The notes under the pieces are model-generated. The model ran no database searches and was not told the origin of the DNA. It saw only the letters and a list, made by a program, of their open reading frames with translations. Shown here one piece after another: positions 7,838 through 15,837 of a DNA stretch of 64,000 nucleotides. The stretch's first letter is position 1. Each line of letters starts with the position of its first letter. The DNA is from Sphaerisporangium cinnabarinum (GTDB lineage Bacteria > Actinomycetota > Actinomycetes > Actinomycetales > Cellulomonadaceae). Where the stretch lies: assembly GCA_003052455.1 (NCBI GenBank), contig QAPD01000028.1, forward strand, positions 1 to 64,000, given 5' to 3'. The translations under genes and the position numbers were made by a program.

Positions 7838-8475
7838 CCTGGGTCCTGGACAACCTCGACCTCATCGGCCGCCTGACCGTCGAGCACCTGCGCCAGTGCG
7901 TCGTACCGATCGTGCTGGGCTTCGCCGTGTCGATCCCGCTGGGCTGGCTCGCGTTCCGGTTCCGCCTCACGCGGGGGCTCGTGCTCACGCTCGTCGGGCT
8001 GCTCTACACGATCCCGTCGCTCGCGCTCTTCGCGCTCCTCCCCCCGCTCCTCGGCATCAGCTTCCTGTCCGAGGTCAACCTGGTGGTCGCCCTGACGATC
8101 TACGCCGTCGCGATCATGACGCGGTTCGTCGCCGACGCCCTCGCCTCGGTCGACCCGACCGTCCGGCAGGCGGCCCTCGCCGTCGGGTACGGGCCGTGGC
8201 GGCGCTTCTGGCAGGTCGACCTCCCGCTCGCCGGCCCGGTCGTGCTCGCCGGGCTGCGCGTCACCGCCGTCTCGACCATCTCGCTCGCGACGGTCGGCAT
8301 CCTCATCGGGATCGACAACCTCGGCTACCTCTTCACCAACGGCTACCAGCGACAGATCGTCCCCGAGATCCTGGCGGGCGTCGTCGCGGTCGTCGTCATC
8401 GCCCTGCTCGTCGACCTGCTGCTCGTGCTCGCCGGACGAGCGGTCATGCCCTGGTCCCGGAAGGTGCGCGCATGA
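7834..8475 (+). CDS. Osmoprotectant ABC transporter permease (first)
   Basis: A 213-residue permease with about five helices. The binding-protein-dependent transport motif appears as SVDPTVRQAALAVGYGPWRRFWQVDLPLAGPVVLAGL (EAA-like loop contacting the ATPase). YTIPSLALFALLPPLLG is the OpuCB/ProW-type segment. It begins at an ATG overlapping the ATPase stop and ends overlapping the second permease by 4 nt. Together the two permeases form the heterodimeric channel. Confidence 0.92.
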   Translation: MTWVLDNLDLIGRLTVEHLRQCVVPIVLGFAVSIPLGWLAFRFRLTRGLVLTLVGLLYTIPSLALFALLPPLLGISFLSEVNLVVALTIYAVAIMTRFVADALASVDPTVRQAALAVGYGPWRRFWQVDLPLAGPVVLAGLRVTAVSTISLATVGILIGIDNLGYLFTNGYQRQIVPEILAGVVAVVVIALLVDLLLVLAGRAVMPWSRKVRA

Positions 8476-9206
8476 ACGTCTTCTCCGACGCGGTCGCCTG
8501 GATCTTCTCCCCCGACCGGCTCACGGGCGCGCTCCCCCTCCCCGAGGCGATCTGGACCCACCTCGCCTTCACGTTCGTGGCGGTGCTGATCGCCGCGGCG
8601 ATCGCCGTCCCCGCGGGCTGGGCCATCGGCCACACCGGGCGCGGGCGGGAGGTCGCCGTCGCCCTCTCGGGCGCGGCGCGCGCCGTGCCCTCGTTCGGGC
8701 TCGTCCTGCTGCTCGTGCTCGTGCTCGGGGTGACGCACAAGATCGCGGCCTCGATCACGGCGTTCGTGCTCCTCGCGATCCCGCCGATCCTCGCGGGGGC
8801 GTACGCCGGTATCGAGGCCGTCGAGCGCCGCGTGGTCGACGGCGCCCGCTCCGTCGGGATGACCGGTCGCCAGGTGCTGTTCCAGGCCGAGGTCCCGCTC
8901 GGCCTCCCGCTGCTCATCGGGGGGCTGCGGTCCGCGACGCTCCAGGTCGTCGCGACCGTCACGCTCGCCGGCTACGTCGGCAACTGGGGCCTCGGGTTCT
9001 ACATCGTGCAGGGCATCCAGATCCGCGACTTCTCCCAGATCCTCGGTGCGGCCCTCGTCATCGTGGTGCTGGCCGTCGTGCTAGACGCACTGTTCGCGAT
9101 CCTCCAACGGGTCGTCGTGCCGCGCGGCGTCACGGCGGGACGATCCGTGGAGGACTCCCCGTCCCGGCGGCGGCGCCGCCGCGCCCCCGAACCCACCACC
9201 GCCTGA
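8472..9206 (+). CDS. Osmoprotectant ABC transporter permease (second)
   Basis: A 244-residue OpuCD-like permease, paralogous to the preceding one. The EAA loop reads ERRVVDGARSVGMTGRQVLFQAEVPLGLPLLIGGL. Five hydrophobic segments span about residues 25-215, and a basic Arg-rich tail ends the protein. ATGA overlap with the upstream permease indicates coupling. The 77 nt that follow lead to the binding protein and hold its ribosome binding site. Confidence 0.92.
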   Translation: MNVFSDAVAWIFSPDRLTGALPLPEAIWTHLAFTFVAVLIAAAIAVPAGWAIGHTGRGREVAVALSGAARAVPSFGLVLLLVLVLGVTHKIAASITAFVLLAIPPILAGAYAGIEAVERRVVDGARSVGMTGRQVLFQAEVPLGLPLLIGGLRSATLQVVATVTLAGYVGNWGLGFYIVQGIQIRDFSQILGAALVIVVLAVVLDALFAILQRVVVPRGVTAGRSVEDSPSRRRRRRAPEPTTA

Positions 9207-9283
9207 CGCGGACGGCCGCTCCCGCCGCACGCGCCGCACCGACCCCTCCCGGTCCCCGGGACGGCCCTCAGAAAGGCAGACAC

Positions 9284-10207
9284 ATGCGCACCACCCGACG
9301 CACCGCCGCCCTCGTCGCCACCGCGGCGACCGCCGTCCTCGCCCTCACCGCCTGCGGCGGCGGGTCCGACCCGCTCGCCGAGGACACCACGAGCGCCGAC
9401 GGCGGCGGCAGCGCCTCGTCCGACACGATCGTCGTCGGCTCGCAGGCCTACTACTCGAACGAGATCATCGCGGAGATCTACGCGCAGGCGCTCGAGGCCG
9501 AGGGCTTCACGGTCGAGCGCAACTTCTCGATCGGTCAGCGCGACGCGTACATGCCCGCGCTCGAGAGCGGCGAGGTGCAGGTCTTCCCGGAGTACACGGG
9601 CAACCTGCTGCAGTTCTTCGACCCGGAGACCACGGCGACCTCGCCCGACGACGTGTACGCGGCGCTCCAGGAGGCGCTGCCCGACGGCCTCACGGTCCTC
9701 GACCAGTCGACCGCGACCGACCAGGACTCCTACAACGTCACCGAGGCGTTCGCCACGGAGAACGACCTCACCAGCCTGTCCGACCTCGCCGGTCTCGACG
9801 TGCCGCTCACGCTCGGCGGCCCCGCCGAGCTCGAGCAGCGCCCGTACGGCCCGCAGGGGCTCAAGGACGTGTACGGGGTCGACGTGTCGTTCGTCGCGAC
9901 GGGCGACACGACCGTCCAGGACCTCGTCGCCGGCACGGTGAACATCGCGAACGTGTTCAGCGCCGACCCGCGCATCCAGACGGAGAAGCTCGTCACGCTC
10001 GAGGACCCGGAGGGCCTGTTCCTCGCCTCGAACGTCGTGCCGCTCGTCAACGCCGACATCGCCGACGAGATCGCGGACGTCATCAACCCGGTGAGCGAGG
10101 CACTCACGCCGGAGGGCCTCGTCGCCCTGAACGTGGAGTCCACGGTCGACCAGCGTTCACCCGAGGACATCGCCGCCGACTGGCTCTCGGAGAACGGCCT
10201 CGCCTGA
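9284..10207 (+). CDS. Osmoprotectant-binding lipoprotein
   Basis: A 307-residue OpuCC/ProX-like solute-binding protein. Residues 1-26 form a lipoprotein signal (basic start, hydrophobic core, lipobox LTAC with the lipidated Cys followed by GGGSDP). The mature domain begins IVVGSQAYYSNEIIAEIYAQ and holds QRDAYMPALESGEVQVFPEYTGNLLQ, the typical betaine-binding block. It would capture glycine betaine, choline or related osmolytes outside the membrane for the two permeases and ATPase encoded just upstream. AGAAAGG precedes the ATG. A terminator hairpin follows 20 nt after the stop. Confidence 0.92.
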   Translation: MRTTRRTAALVATAATAVLALTACGGGSDPLAEDTTSADGGGSASSDTIVVGSQAYYSNEIIAEIYAQALEAEGFTVERNFSIGQRDAYMPALESGEVQVFPEYTGNLLQFFDPETTATSPDDVYAALQEALPDGLTVLDQSTATDQDSYNVTEAFATENDLTSLSDLAGLDVPLTLGGPAELEQRPYGPQGLKDVYGVDVSFVATGDTTVQDLVAGTVNIANVFSADPRIQTEKLVTLEDPEGLFLASNVVPLVNADIADEIADVINPVSEALTPEGLVALNVESTVDQRSPEDIAADWLSENGLA

Positions 10208-10227
10208 ACGGACCCGCGTCGCACGAC

Positions 10228-10259
10228 GGCGGCCCGTCCCGGTTCCGGGACGGGCCGCC
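10228..10259 (+). terminator. Terminator of the osmoprotectant operon
   Basis: Perfect 15-bp inverted repeat GGCGGCCCGTCCCGG / CCGGGACGGGCCGCC around TT; no U-tract. Confidence 0.75.
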
Positions 10260-10361
10260 ATCGTCGTCGTGCGTGGGGCCGGAGCAGCACCGCCGAGGCG
10301 CACGGCCGCGTCGCTGCGGGTCGTCGCGCTCGGCCGCCCGGTCGGCGCGGGTCAGCGCCGG

Positions 10362-11288
10362 TCAGCGCGCGACGCGAGCCGCGATCGCGTCGGCGAACCG
10401 GTCGAGCGAGCCGGGCGAGAGCGCGAGGAACAGCGACGGCTCGGTGAGCTCGAGCTCGATGACGACGACGCCGCCGTCGTCGTTGCCCGTCACGACGTCC
10501 ACGCGCGCGTAGAGGAAGCTCGCCGGGTCCCCGCCGCCGACGGCGTCGGCCGCCACGGCCAGGGCGCGGCGTGCGACGTCGAGCTGCTCGTCGGACGCGG
10601 TGAACGGGCTCATCTCCTCCTGCTGGTAGAGGCCGCGCGTCGGGCGGTGCGGGCCGGTGAGCAGCGCGTTCTTGCGCACGGCGTGCGAGAACTCGCCGTC
10701 GACGAAGACGAGGCCCGTCTCCCCCGCGGTGTCCACGCTCGTCACGTAGGGCTGCACCATGACCTCGCGCCCGGACACGAGCAGGTTCTTGGCGTGCTGG
10801 ATGGCGAGCCCGCGCGAGTGCGCCTCGCCCGCCTGGTACCGGCCCGTGTCCTTCGCGCCCGCGCTGACCACGGGCTTGATGACGAAGTCGCCCTGGGCGG
10901 GCAGGCGCGTGTGGATCGCGCGCGAGGAGAGGTTGCGCGCCGGGTCGAGCCAGAGCGTCGGGATGACGGGGATGCCCGCGCCCTCGAGCTCGCGCAGGTA
11001 GCCCTTGTCGGTGTTCCAGCGCAGCACCTGCTCCGCGTTGAGGATGCGGGGGACCCGGCTCGCCCACGCGACGAACTCGTCGCGCCGGGCCGAGTAGTCC
11101 CAGGTCGAGCGCACGACGACGGCGTCGAACGCGGCCCAGTCCACGTCGGGGTCGTCCCAGACGGCGGGCTGCGCCGCGACGCCCCGGGCGTCGAGCGCCC
11201 GCACGAGCGGCGCGTCGTCGGGGTCGAGCTGTGGGAGGACGGAGCACGTCGCGAGGGCGACGCGCGGGGCGGTGGTCTCGGTCGTCAC
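10362..11288 (-). CDS. ATP-grasp ligase, DcsG-like
   Basis: A 308-residue ATP-grasp protein. VVVRSTWDYSARRDEFVAWASRV followed by ILNAEQVLRWNTDKGYLREL is the hallmark of the group that includes DcsG, the O-ureido-D-serine cyclo-ligase of D-cycloserine synthesis, and many uncharacterised actinobacterial proteins. FVIKPVVSAGAKDTGRY supplies the nucleotide-binding Lys and glycine-rich loop, and LELTEPSLFL is the metal-binding end (E-x-x-E/N-P-S). No other cycloserine gene is nearby, so the substrate is unknown: a carboxylate and an amine or hydroxyl are expected. The GTG start is 7 nt from the -10 box TAGGCT. Confidence 0.85.
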   Translation of the reverse strand: MTTETTAPRVALATCSVLPQLDPDDAPLVRALDARGVAAQPAVWDDPDVDWAAFDAVVVRSTWDYSARRDEFVAWASRVPRILNAEQVLRWNTDKGYLRELEGAGIPVIPTLWLDPARNLSSRAIHTRLPAQGDFVIKPVVSAGAKDTGRYQAGEAHSRGLAIQHAKNLLVSGREVMVQPYVTSVDTAGETGLVFVDGEFSHAVRKNALLTGPHRPTRGLYQQEEMSPFTASDEQLDVARRALAVAADAVGGGDPASFLYARVDVVTGNDDGGVVVIELELTEPSLFLALSPGSLDRFADAIAARVAR

Positions 11289-11295
11289 GTCCCCG

Positions 11296-11301
11296 AGCCT
11301 A
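11296..11301 (-). promoter_or_regulatory. -10 box, ATP-grasp gene (leaderless)
   Basis: TAGGCT on the minus strand, 7 nt before the GTG start at 11288. Confidence 0.5.
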
Positions 11302-11347
11302 GGCGACCGGGCCGCGGCGCGGGCGCCGGGCCCGCGCCGAGCGGTCC

Positions 11348-12907
11348 CTACAGCCCGTACTCCTCGAGCAGCCGCAGCCACACCTCGCTCACCGTCGGGT
11401 ACGACGGCACGGCGTGCCACAGCCGGCGCAGCGGGACCTCCCCCACGACGGCGATCGTCGCGGCGTGCAGCATCTCCGCCGCGTCGGGGCCCACGAACGT
11501 GGCGCCGACGACGACCTCGCGCGCGGCGTCGACGACGAGCTGCGCGCTGCCCGCGTAGTCGGCGGAGCGCACCGAGGAGCCGGCGACGTTCGCGAGGTCG
11601 TAGCGCACGACGCGCACGTCGAGGCCCGCGTCGCGCGCGGACGACTCGGTGTGCCCGACGGCCGCCACCTCGGGCCGCGTGAACACGACCTGGGGCGAGG
11701 CGACGGCGTCGGCGGTCGCGGCGAACCGCGACCACGGCTCGGGGTCGGCGCCGACGGCGGGCGGCCGCTCGCCCGCGGTCGGGGCGTCCTCGGCGTCGGG
11801 GTCGCCGAAGCGCGCGGCGACGACGTCGCCCGCGACGCGGCCCTGGTACTTGCCCTGGTGGGTGGTCGCGACGCGACCGGTGACGTCGCCCGCCGCGTAC
11901 AGCCACCCGGTGCCGGCCTCCGACCCGAGCCCCTGGACGAGCATCGTGTCGTCGACCTCCAGCGCGCGGCCGGGCGCGAGCCCGACGGAGTCGACCCCGA
12001 GGTCCTGGGTGCGCGGCACGCGGCCCGTCGCGACGAGCACGCGCTCGGCCGTGACGGGCGCCAGGTCGGGCGCGTCCCCGCCGTCCGCGGGACCGGTCGC
12101 CGCGAGGACGAGGCGCGCGCCGCCGTCGGGCAGCGGCTCGACGGCCTCCGTCGACACGCCGAGCCGCACGTCGACCCCCAGGTCCCGCAGCGACGCGGCG
12201 ACCGCCTCGCCCGCCCAGGGCTCGGTGCGCCCGAGCAGGCCGCCGCGCGACAGCACGGTCACGCGGGCCCCGAGGTCGGCGAACGCGACCGCCATCTCCG
12301 TCGCGACCACTCCCCCGCCGACGATCGCCAGCGACTCGGGCACGTCCTCGACCGCGGTCGCCTCGCGGCTCGTCCACGGGTTCGCGTCCGCCAGCCCGGG
12401 GACGTCGGGCAGGACCGGCACGCTGCCGGTCGCCACGATCACCGCATGGCGGGCGGCGAGCCGGCGGGCGCGCGGCAGGTCGTCCGGGTCGGCGTCGGGC
12501 TCCTCGGCGACGACCTCCACGAGCCGCGGACCGACGATCCGCCCGAGCCCGCGCACGAGCGTGAGGCCCGCGCCCTCGACCCACGAGACCTGGCCGGAGT
12601 CGTCCCAGTCCGAGACCATCTGGTCGCGCCGCGCGAGGACGGCGGCGACGTCGAGGTCGTCGCCGACGGTGACGCCCGGGACGCCCCGCGCCTCGGCCCG
12701 CACGGCCCCCGGGCGCAGGAGCGTCTTGGACGGCATGCACGCCCAGTACGAGCACTCGCCGCCCACGAGCTCGGCCTCGACGAGCGCCACGCTCAGGCCG
12801 GTGCGCGACGCGCGGTCGGCGGCGTTCTCGCCGACGGGCCCGCCGCCGATCACGATCACGTCGTAGGTCTCGTCAGGAGTGGTCGGGTGCTGCGCCTCGG
12901 ACGTCAT
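11348..12907 (-). CDS. FAD-dependent pyridine nucleotide-disulfide oxidoreductase
   Basis: A 519-residue flavoprotein of the Lpd/mercuric reductase family. The N-terminal FAD Rossmann motif is VIVIGGGPVGENAA, the redox pair sits in GGECSYWACMPSK (CX4C), the NAD-binding motif is LAIVGGGVVATEMAVAFADLG, and LYAAGDVTG is the second FAD contact. At the C-terminus the HAHPTxSE motif of lipoamide dehydrogenases reads PSYPTVSE, so the catalytic base His is replaced by Tyr. The protein is therefore unlikely to be a standard lipoamide dehydrogenase; a quinone reductase or transhydrogenase-like role is possible. No lipoyl-enzyme genes are nearby. A weak GAGGAT box lies 6 nt before the ATG. Confidence 0.88.
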   Translation of the reverse strand: MTSEAQHPTTPDETYDVIVIGGGPVGENAADRASRTGLSVALVEAELVGGECSYWACMPSKTLLRPGAVRAEARGVPGVTVGDDLDVAAVLARRDQMVSDWDDSGQVSWVEGAGLTLVRGLGRIVGPRLVEVVAEEPDADPDDLPRARRLAARHAVIVATGSVPVLPDVPGLADANPWTSREATAVEDVPESLAIVGGGVVATEMAVAFADLGARVTVLSRGGLLGRTEPWAGEAVAASLRDLGVDVRLGVSTEAVEPLPDGGARLVLAATGPADGGDAPDLAPVTAERVLVATGRVPRTQDLGVDSVGLAPGRALEVDDTMLVQGLGSEAGTGWLYAAGDVTGRVATTHQGKYQGRVAGDVVAARFGDPDAEDAPTAGERPPAVGADPEPWSRFAATADAVASPQVVFTRPEVAAVGHTESSARDAGLDVRVVRYDLANVAGSSVRSADYAGSAQLVVDAAREVVVGATFVGPDAAEMLHAATIAVVGEVPLRRLWHAVPSYPTVSEVWLRLLEEYGL

Positions 12908-12962
12908 GGACCCATCCTCGCGCGAGGGTCCCGTCGGCGCCCGGCGGTGCCGCCGGGGCGGC

Positions 12963-13529
12963 TCAGGCGACCCGTGCCTCGTCGAGGTGGTCGAGGACGT
13001 GCCGGACGGTCCGCGCGACCGTCCACCCGGTCGTGTCGACGTGCAGCCCGCCCGGGGTCGCGCGGGCGGCGGCGGCGAACTCCTCCGGGGTCCAGGCCCC
13101 GTACGCCTGCTTGTGGCGGCCGGCGTCGCGCGTGGCGAGGGTCGCGGCGTCCGGTGTCAGCACGACGGCGAAGCACGGCCGGGTGCGCACGCGCGCCGTG
13201 AACCGCGCGAGGTCGAGGCCGAGCAGGATGTCCTGGACGACGGCCGTGACGCCCGCCGCGGCGTAGGTGTCGGCCGCCTGCGCCGCGAGCGCCTGCCGCA
13301 GGTCGAGCTGGGCCCGGGCCGCGGCGGTGAGGGGCGGGGCCATCTCCGCCTGGCCGCTGACCACGAACCGCCGGAACTGGTCGCCGCGCACGTGCGCCGC
13401 GAGCGCGAACGTCCGGGCGAGCGCGTCGGCGACGGTGGACTTCCCGGAGGCCATCGCGCCGGTGACGACGAGGACCGGCGCGGGCGCCACGCCGCCCGAG
13501 GCGGCGGGGGCTGGGGTCGCGGAGGTCAT
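12963..13529 (-). CDS. Small P-loop kinase/ATPase
   Basis: A 188-residue single-domain protein. Walker A GAMASGKST is at about residues 25-33, followed by HVRGDQFRRFVVSG (possible phosphate-acceptor and base residues) and VVQDILLG; a lid region RDAGRHKQAYGAWTPEEF carries arginines. This resembles AAA_33/zeta-like or chloramphenicol-phosphotransferase-like kinases that phosphorylate small molecules. No antitoxin gene is beside it, so a toxin role is not supported. The ATG is 6 nt after a TACGGT -10 box (13536-13541). Confidence 0.75.
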   Translation of the reverse strand: MTSATPAPAASGGVAPAPVLVVTGAMASGKSTVADALARTFALAAHVRGDQFRRFVVSGQAEMAPPLTAAARAQLDLRQALAAQAADTYAAAGVTAVVQDILLGLDLARFTARVRTRPCFAVVLTPDAATLATRDAGRHKQAYGAWTPEEFAAAARATPGGLHVDTTGWTVARTVRHVLDHLDEARVA

Positions 13530-13535
13530 GGCGGG

Positions 13536-13541
13536 ACCGTA
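13536..13541 (-). promoter_or_regulatory. -10 box, P-loop kinase gene (leaderless)
   Basis: TACGGT on the minus strand, 6 nt before the ATG at 13529. Confidence 0.5.
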
Positions 13542-13581
13542 CGGCGCGGCCGGCGCACCGCGCGAGGGCTTTGCCGCGCGC

Positions 13582-13611
13582 GGACGCCCCCGGCCGGGGC
13601 CGAGGGCGTCC
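13582..13611 (-). terminator. Hairpin after the acetate symporter gene
   Basis: GGACGCCC pairs with GGGCGTCC over 8 bp with a GC-rich 14-nt loop, 25 bp beyond the stop codon of the symporter. Confidence 0.5.
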
Positions 13612-13636
13612 TGCGTGCGAGGGGGCCGCAGTCTGA

Positions 13637-15283
13637 CTAGTGCACCGTCGCCTTCTCGGCGCCCGCCCCGGTGAGCGAGCGCACCTCCATCTCGGCGAAC
13701 TTCTCGGGGTGCGGCTTCTCCCTGCTGAGGAGCGTCCCGACGATCCCGAGGAGGAACGCCAGCGGGATCGACACGATGCCGGGGTTGCTCAGGGGGAAGA
13801 TCGCGAAGTCGACGTCCGTGTTCTTGATCATCGACAGGCTCGCGCCCGTCACCGGGTCGACCTTGCCCGACACGACGGGCGAGAACGCGATGAGCACCAC
13901 GCACGAGATCAGCCCGCCGTACATGCTCCACAGCGCGCCCGCGGTGTTGAACCGCTTCCAGAACAGCGAGTAGAGGATGGTCGGGAGGTTCGCGCTCGCC
14001 GCGACGGCGAACGCGAGCGCCACGAGGAACGCGACGTTCTGCCCCTGCGCGAAGATGCCGCCGAGGATCGCGAGGATCCCGATCACGACGACCGTGATGC
14101 GCGCGACCTTGACCTCGCCGTCGGGCTTGACCTCGCCGCGCTTGATGACGTTCGCGTAGATGTCGTGCGCGAAGCTCGCCGCCGCGGTGATCGTGAGCCC
14201 GGCGACGACGGCGAGGATGGTCGCGAACGCGACGGCGGAGATGAAGCCCAGGAGGATCTCGCCGCCGAGCGCGAACGCGAGCAGAGGCGCCGCGGAGTTC
14301 ACTCCTCCTGGCGCGGCGCTGATCGTCTCCGGCCCCACGAGCGCGCCCGCCCCGTACCCGAGCACGAGGGTGAACAGGTAGAAGATGCCGATGAGCCAGA
14401 TCGCCCACACGACCGAGCGCCGGGCCTCCTTGGCCGAGGGCACGGTGTAGAAGCGCATGAGGACGTGCGGCAGGCCGGCGGTGCCGAGCACGAGCGCGAG
14501 GGCCAGCGAGAGGAAGTCGAGCTTCGTGGTGCCGGTGGCGCCGTACTGCTTGCCGGGCTCGATGAGCGCCTCGCCGCCCGGGCCCGCCTTGTCGATCGCG
14601 CCCTGGAGCAGGTCGGACAGGTTGAAGCCGAACTTCGCGAGGACCCACACCGTCATGACGGCGGCGCCCGCGATGAGCAGCACGGCCTTGATGATCTGGA
14701 CCCAGGTGGTGCCCTTCATGCCGCCGACCAGCACGTAGAGGATCATCAGCGCGCCGACGACGGCGACGACGACGCTCTGGCCCGCCGTGGAGTCGACGCC
14801 GAGCAGCAGCGCCACGAGGCCGCCGGCCCCGGCCATCTGCGCGAGCAGGTAGAAGAACACGACGGCGAGGGTCGCGAGGGCCGCCGCCATGCGGACGGGC
14901 CGCTGCTTGAGCCGGAACGACAGCACGTCGGCCATCGTGAACTTGCCCGTGTTGCGCAGGAGCTCGGCGACGAGCAGCAGCGCGACGAGCCACGCGACGA
15001 GGAAGCCGATCGAGTAGAGGAACCCGTCGTAGCCGTTGATCGCGATAGCGCCGCAGATCCCGAGGAAGCTCGCGGCGGAGAGGTAGTCGCCCGCGATGGC
15101 GGTCCCGTTCTGCGGCCCGGTGAACGACCGCCCGCCCGCGTAGTAGTCCGCGGCCGACTTGTTCTGCCGGGACGCGCGCAGCACGATGACGAGCGTCACG
15201 GCGACGAAGACGGCGAAGATCGCGACGTTGACGACGGGGTTCCCGACGTCCGTGGCCTCGGCGGCCAGGAGGTGCGCGCTCAC
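13637..15283 (-). CDS. Solute:sodium symporter, acetate/monocarboxylate (ActP/MctC-like)
   Basis: A 548-residue SSS-family transporter with about 13 helices. The start VVNVAIFAVFVAVTLVIVLRASR leads into the family motif YYAGGRSFTGPQNGTAIAGDYLSAASFLGI; GYDGFLYSIGFLVAWLVALLLVAELLRNTGKFTMADVL is typical of ActP and MctC. These import acetate, pyruvate or propionate with a cation. The GTG start overlaps the upstream DUF485 gene by 4 nt, the usual yjcH-actP arrangement. A CRP/GlxR-like site upstream of the pair fits carbon-source control. ActP and MctC cannot be distinguished without testing. Confidence 0.9.
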   Translation of the reverse strand: MSAHLLAAEATDVGNPVVNVAIFAVFVAVTLVIVLRASRQNKSAADYYAGGRSFTGPQNGTAIAGDYLSAASFLGICGAIAINGYDGFLYSIGFLVAWLVALLLVAELLRNTGKFTMADVLSFRLKQRPVRMAAALATLAVVFFYLLAQMAGAGGLVALLLGVDSTAGQSVVVAVVGALMILYVLVGGMKGTTWVQIIKAVLLIAGAAVMTVWVLAKFGFNLSDLLQGAIDKAGPGGEALIEPGKQYGATGTTKLDFLSLALALVLGTAGLPHVLMRFYTVPSAKEARRSVVWAIWLIGIFYLFTLVLGYGAGALVGPETISAAPGGVNSAAPLLAFALGGEILLGFISAVAFATILAVVAGLTITAAASFAHDIYANVIKRGEVKPDGEVKVARITVVVIGILAILGGIFAQGQNVAFLVALAFAVAASANLPTILYSLFWKRFNTAGALWSMYGGLISCVVLIAFSPVVSGKVDPVTGASLSMIKNTDVDFAIFPLSNPGIVSIPLAFLLGIVGTLLSREKPHPEKFAEMEVRSLTGAGAEKATVH

Positions 15284-15630
15284 AGCTCGTCCTCCTCGAT
15301 CTCCCGGCGGAGCTCGTCCGCCTGGGTGTCGAAGCGCTTGTTGGCCCAGCGCGCGTAGATCATGGTGATCGCGAACGTGGACACGAACTGGCCGAGCCCG
15401 AGGAGGAGCCCGACCGTGACGTTCCCCCACACCCGGACGCTCATGAGGTCGTGCGCGTAGTTCGCCAGCAGCACGTACACGAAGTACCACACGAGGAAGA
15501 GCGCGGTCATCGGGAACACGAAGTTCCGGAATCGTCGGCGCAGGTCCTGGAACTCGGGCGAGCGTTGCACCCGCTGGTAGTCGGTCTCTTCGGCGGGCCC
15601 CGGTCCGGGGGCGGCCGTCACGTCGGTCAT
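15280..15630 (-). CDS. DUF485 membrane protein (YjcH-like)
   Basis: A 116-residue protein with two hydrophobic helices (FPMTALFLVWYFVYVLLANYAH and VTVGLLLGLGQFVSTFAITMIY) followed by YARWANKRFDTQADELR. This is the DUF485/YjcH family almost always encoded before acetate permease genes and thought to assist it. The ATG has a GGAGG ribosome binding site 5 nt upstream. The acidic C-terminal tail ends on the start of the symporter gene. Confidence 0.9.
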   Translation of the reverse strand: MTDVTAAPGPGPAEETDYQRVQRSPEFQDLRRRFRNFVFPMTALFLVWYFVYVLLANYAHDLMSVRVWGNVTVGLLLGLGQFVSTFAITMIYARWANKRFDTQADELRREIEEDEL

Positions 15631-15750
15631 GACGCCTCCGTTGGCTCATTCCGTGGACAGACAGAGAGCCCGCACCCCGCGGACGGTCGCCTGTCGACGC
15701 GACCGCACGCGACACTGCGTGCCCGGGGCGACCTTCCACCCCCGGCACAA

Positions 15751-15766
15751 TGTGCCGTAGATCACT
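15751..15766. promoter_or_regulatory. CRP/GlxR-like half-conserved palindrome
   Basis: TGTGC-CGTAGA-TCACT matches the TGTGA-N6-TCACA consensus at 8 of 10 positions. It lies about 120 bp upstream of the DUF485-symporter operon and 98 bp beyond the trmB stop. cAMP-receptor regulators control acetate uptake genes in other actinobacteria; the role here is inferred. Confidence 0.35.
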
Positions 15767-15837
15767 GTTGTCCGCAAGGACCGCGCGCGGCCGGTCGCGA
15801 GTCCGGTCGGAGGCCGGGCGCGAGGCCGGGCCGAGCG

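Noticed and set aside
12963-13529. Zeta-type toxin of a toxin-antitoxin pair
   Set aside because: The P-loop kinase fold is similar but no short antitoxin gene is adjacent, and it has its own leaderless promoter.
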